This document shows positions 61,890 through 64,000 of a stretch of 64,000 nt of DNA, piece after piece. The position numbers and the translations under genes are program-made. Positions within the stretch are counted from its first letter, which is position 1. Each line of letters opens with the position of its first letter. This DNA comes from Thermococcus sibiricus MM 739 (GTDB lineage Archaea; Methanobacteriota_B; Thermococci; Thermococcales; Thermococcaceae): NCBI RefSeq assembly GCF_000022545.1, contig NC_012883.1:1728276-1792275 (forward strand), read 5' to 3'. Below the pieces are notes generated by a model that was given only the letters and a program-made list of their open reading frames with translations, made no database searches and was not told the origin of the DNA.

Positions 61890-62403
61890 TCGGCTCACCA
61901 TTTGTGAAAATAGATTCAAGCTTATTAATGATTTCGGTGTTGTTTCCCGGGATTAAATACACTTTATCTGTTATAAAAAGCACACCCTTTGCTTTCATGG
62001 CCTCTTCAACAAAATCATCCGCATAATCTGTTGGAAATTCTCCATTGACTATTGCATATAACTTTCCATCATAGAATATTCCTATTACTGGCACAGTGGT
62101 TACACCAAGGATCTCGTAGAGTTGGTTGAACATTTGATTGTTGTGGTCATTTCCCTGGAGTTCATAATACGTTAGGGCCTCTTTTCCAAATGCTTTGGGG
62201 AGCTCTTCCTTCATTTTTCTACAGTGCGGGCACGTGGCCAAGCCATATTCATAAAAATGGAACTTTGACTTATCTAACGTGAGGGGGTTCGTGGTTTCTG
62301 TGGGGTTGGTTGTTGGAGTGCTAGAAGTTGAAGTGTTGTTGGAGATACACATGCTTATGAATACCATCATCATAATAAGTAATGACACTACAATTCTCTT
62401 CAT
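61879..62403 (-). CDS. Thioredoxin/glutaredoxin-like lipoprotein
   Basis: A 174-residue protein with a lipoprotein-like signal (LLIMMMVFISMC-ISNN) and a Thr/Ser-rich linker. The redox domain has the CPHC motif in LATCPHCRKMKEELPKAF and the cis-Pro in VTTVPVIGIFYDGK. It is probably anchored outside the membrane and reduced by the CcdA-like protein encoded next. ATG 62403 is followed by basic residues. A TATA-like AACTATATAGCCC lies about 40 bases upstream. Confidence 0.88.
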   Translation of the reverse strand: MKRIVVSLLIMMMVFISMCISNNTSTSSTPTTNPTETTNPLTLDKSKFHFYEYGLATCPHCRKMKEELPKAFGKEALTYYELQGNDHNNQMFNQLYEILGVTTVPVIGIFYDGKLYAIVNGEFPTDYADDFVEEAMKAKGVLFITDKVYLIPGNNTEIINKLESIFTNGEPSEV

Positions 62404-62559
62404 TGAGTCTCACCTTGGGGTTTAGTATACGTAGTGGGCTATATAGTTTTTTCGAAAGCAAATCTTTAATTCAAGGAGGGCCACAAGTGTTTATGGGTGC
62501 AAAATTTTGGGCACGCATCTTTTTAAGATGTTTCAAAAGAAGTTTGTGATGGTGAGAGT

Positions 62560-63090
62560 ATGAATGATGTTGAAAGGGCCCTTCAGACTTTCTATTCTAT
62601 GAAGTTAAGTGACATCATGCCACCAGTGATTTCAATGCCGATTGTAACTCTGGATTCACCCATAGTGGATGTGTTAAAACTGCTTAGGACAAGGCATCAC
62701 GTTTGGGTGGTGAGTGATAAGGAGAGCATGAAGCTTGAGGGAGTCATAAGGTACCTTGATGTTATTTGCATCCTTTTACCTCCAGAAAACACCAAGGCGA
62801 GGTTTGGAAACATAAGTGCGATTTTTAAATCCATCCTAGGCGGTGCGGAAAAAGCCGCCGATGTCATGGAGCATAATATAATGACCATAGATGAAAATGC
62901 CACAGTTCTCGATGCTTTAATAAAAATGAGGCGTTATAAAGTGCAAATTTTAGCCATAATTGATGAAAAAGGAACTTTGAAGGGGGAGATAAGCCTGAGA
63001 CTGCTCATCGATGAGTTCTTGAGGCTAATGAAGGTGGGTGGTGTACAATGGACGCAACATGGATCCTCTTCACGCTCGGAGTGGCACTAA
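62560..63090 (+). CDS. CBS-domain protein, possible regulator of the antiporter
   Basis: A 176-residue protein with two CBS repeats: LSDIMPPVISMPIVTLDSPI ... WVVSDKESMKLEGVIRYLDV, and AADVMEHNIMTIDENATVLD ... ILAIIDEKGTLKGEISLRLL. CBS pairs bind adenosine nucleotides. The end overlaps the antiporter start by 43 bases, so the two are translated together and the CBS protein may gate the transporter. The start ATG 62560 follows GGTGAGAGT. Confidence 0.88.
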   Translation: MNDVERALQTFYSMKLSDIMPPVISMPIVTLDSPIVDVLKLLRTRHHVWVVSDKESMKLEGVIRYLDVICILLPPENTKARFGNISAIFKSILGGAEKAADVMEHNIMTIDENATVLDALIKMRRYKVQILAIIDEKGTLKGEISLRLLIDEFLRLMKVGGVQWTQHGSSSRSEWH

Positions 63091-64000
63091 TCTTTGGAAA
63101 GCTTGGCGATCATATAATGGAACGTTTTGAACTCCCGGGTGTTCTGGGAGAAATACTCATGGGCATAGTTCTCGGAAATCTAATCTATTTTGGCATTATT
63201 AAGCCAGAATACTTAGTAATGCACTCAAATGAAGCGTTTGAGCTTCTTGCGAGACTTGGAATAATCTTCCTCCTCTTCTTGGGTGGCCTTGATACTGATG
63301 TTGAGATGCTCAAAAAAACCGGGGCCGTTGCAACCGTTTCTACCATCATGGGAGTATTCGTTCCATTATTACTCGGGTATTTTGGTCTTAAACTCCTGGA
63401 CTATCCTTCAAGGGAAGCATTCGCCGCCGGCGTACTTTTAACAGCAACGAGCATAGGAATTACTGTTAGGGTTATGATGGATCTTGGTGTTTTGAGAAGT
63501 GATGTGGGGGCTGCTTCTCTGAGCGCAAGTGTAATGGATGATTTTCTGGGTATAGCTTTAATCATATTCGCCGTTGGTACTGGAAGTGTTTTGGGTTTAA
63601 TAGGTAAAATGGCAATCTTTTTCATTATAACTGGTCTTGTAGCGTGGTATACTATAGAGAAATATATTCGCTTTTCAGAATGGCTTCACGTTGAGAAAGG
63701 TGTTCTTGGCATGGTGCTTGCTTTAATGTTTCTCTTCTCTGCTTTAGCTGAACACTGGTTTGACGCTGCCATAGAGGGGGCTTTTATGGCCGGTCTTGTT
63801 CTCTCAAAACTTCCTGAAGGTAAGAGGATAATGGATGATATTAGAGCTATTGCTTATGGATTTCTTGTTCCTGTATTTTTTGTCTACACTGGAGCAATGC
63901 TGGATTTAAGGGTTTTTACCAGCTTTGATGCCTTATCCTTGGCGGGGGTTTTAACTGTAATTGCGGTTATAGGTAAAGTCCTTGGCAGAGGAGTTGGAGC
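63048..64000 (+). CDS. Cation:proton antiporter, CPA2 (KefB-like) family, 5' part
   Basis: From ATG 63048 (site GGGTGGTGTACA) the frame is open to the end of the window (over 315 residues). It begins MDATWILFTLGVALIFGKLG, with the GVLGEILMGIVLGN and FLLFLGGLDTDVEML segments typical of CPA2 antiporters, then many membrane helices. Such proteins exchange Na+ or K+ for H+. The C-terminal part lies outside the window. It overlaps the CBS gene by 43 bases. No frame break is seen in the visible part. Confidence 0.9.
   Translation, partial: MDATWILFTLGVALIFGKLGDHIMERFELPGVLGEILMGIVLGNLIYFGIIKPEYLVMHSNEAFELLARLGIIFLLFLGGLDTDVEMLKKTGAVATVSTIMGVFVPLLLGYFGLKLLDYPSREAFAAGVLLTATSIGITVRVMMDLGVLRSDVGAASLSASVMDDFLGIALIIFAVGTGSVLGLIGKMAIFFIITGLVAWYTIEKYIRFSEWLHVEKGVLGMVLALMFLFSALAEHWFDAAIEGAFMAGLVLSKLPEGKRIMDDIRAIAYGFLVPVFFVYTGAMLDLRVFTSFDALSLAGVLTVIAVIGKVLGRGVG

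Overview
The window looks like a chromosome segment of a hyperthermophilic euryarchaeon of the order Thermococcales, most likely a lower-GC Thermococcus. The pointers are an archaeal release factor aRF1 with NIKS and GGQ motifs, RadA and KlbA both carrying inteins, an ADP-forming acetyl-CoA synthetase alpha subunit, both subunits of the archaeal mevalonate-pathway aconitase X, NucS with a PCNA-binding tail, Trm14, an initiator tRNA with an A1-U72 pair, and Shine-Dalgarno sequences of the GGTGA type in front of most starts. No species name can be given from sequence alone.

Layout. 1-4.7 kb: end of argS, a DapA-family lyase, aRF1, small conserved genes and a MazG pyrophosphohydrolase. 4.7-10.5 kb: an accessory stretch with a VapBC pair whose antitoxin is frameshifted, a DUF2283/DUF4258 pair, an intact TnpB element with a small ribbon-helix-helix partner, a second and fully decayed VapBC pair, two class III (pilin-like) precursors and a wHTH regulator. 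10.5-13.7 kb: a site-2 protease, aconitase X and the tRNA. 13.7-16.7 kb: an AT-rich island with a free-standing LAGLIDADG endonuclease, a 2H-phosphoesterase/metallophosphoesterase fusion and an integrase fragment. 16.7-19.5 kb: a PfkB kinase, DUF2118, an FKBP and the remnant of a TnpB element. 19.5-27.1 kb: a five-gene type IV pilus/secretion operon whose KlbA ATPase carries a 523-residue intein. 27-37.6 kb: housekeeping (YlqF-type GTPase, Trm14, FAH hydrolase, TrpRS, acetyl-CoA synthetase, two ArsR-like regulators around a DUF211 gene, Nnr, a phytoene-desaturase-like flavoprotein), including a block of clearly higher GC at about 35.5-37.6 kb.

37.9-40.6 kb holds a membrane cluster around a secreted sulfite-oxidase-fold protein. 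It is followed by a macrodomain hydrolase and methylthioadenosine salvage (deaminase and phosphorylase). 43.4-48.4 kb is the most interesting locus. A 37-residue peptide gene is followed by a radical SAM/SPASM maturase with a PqqD-like N-terminus and an ABC exporter, and diverges from a two-module Lrp-like regulator. Next to it lie the stump of a second SPASM protein and a broken IS6-type transposase. This has the architecture of a ribosomal peptide natural product (RiPP) system. 48.5-54 kb: a secreted beta-helix/S-layer-like protein, a PAC2 proteasome chaperone, DUF473, NucS and RadA with a 168-residue mini-intein.

54-58 kb: a K+ channel, then a gene-poor stretch with a dispersed repeat (core TTCCAGTGGAAATGAAACTC). 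After it come a YbjN-like protein and a convergent two-gene unit made of a CARF-like sensor and a PIN nuclease, which suggests a cyclic-oligoadenylate-linked defence module. 58-64 kb: DUF2284, an SDR, a PEBP lipoprotein, SemiSWEET, a helical-repeat protein, a second TnpB remnant with its palindromic end, a CcdA/thioredoxin-like lipoprotein pair, a CBS protein, and a cation/proton antiporter that runs off the window. Many accessory genes are broken by single-base changes in A or T homopolymers, which may be real decay or assembly error.
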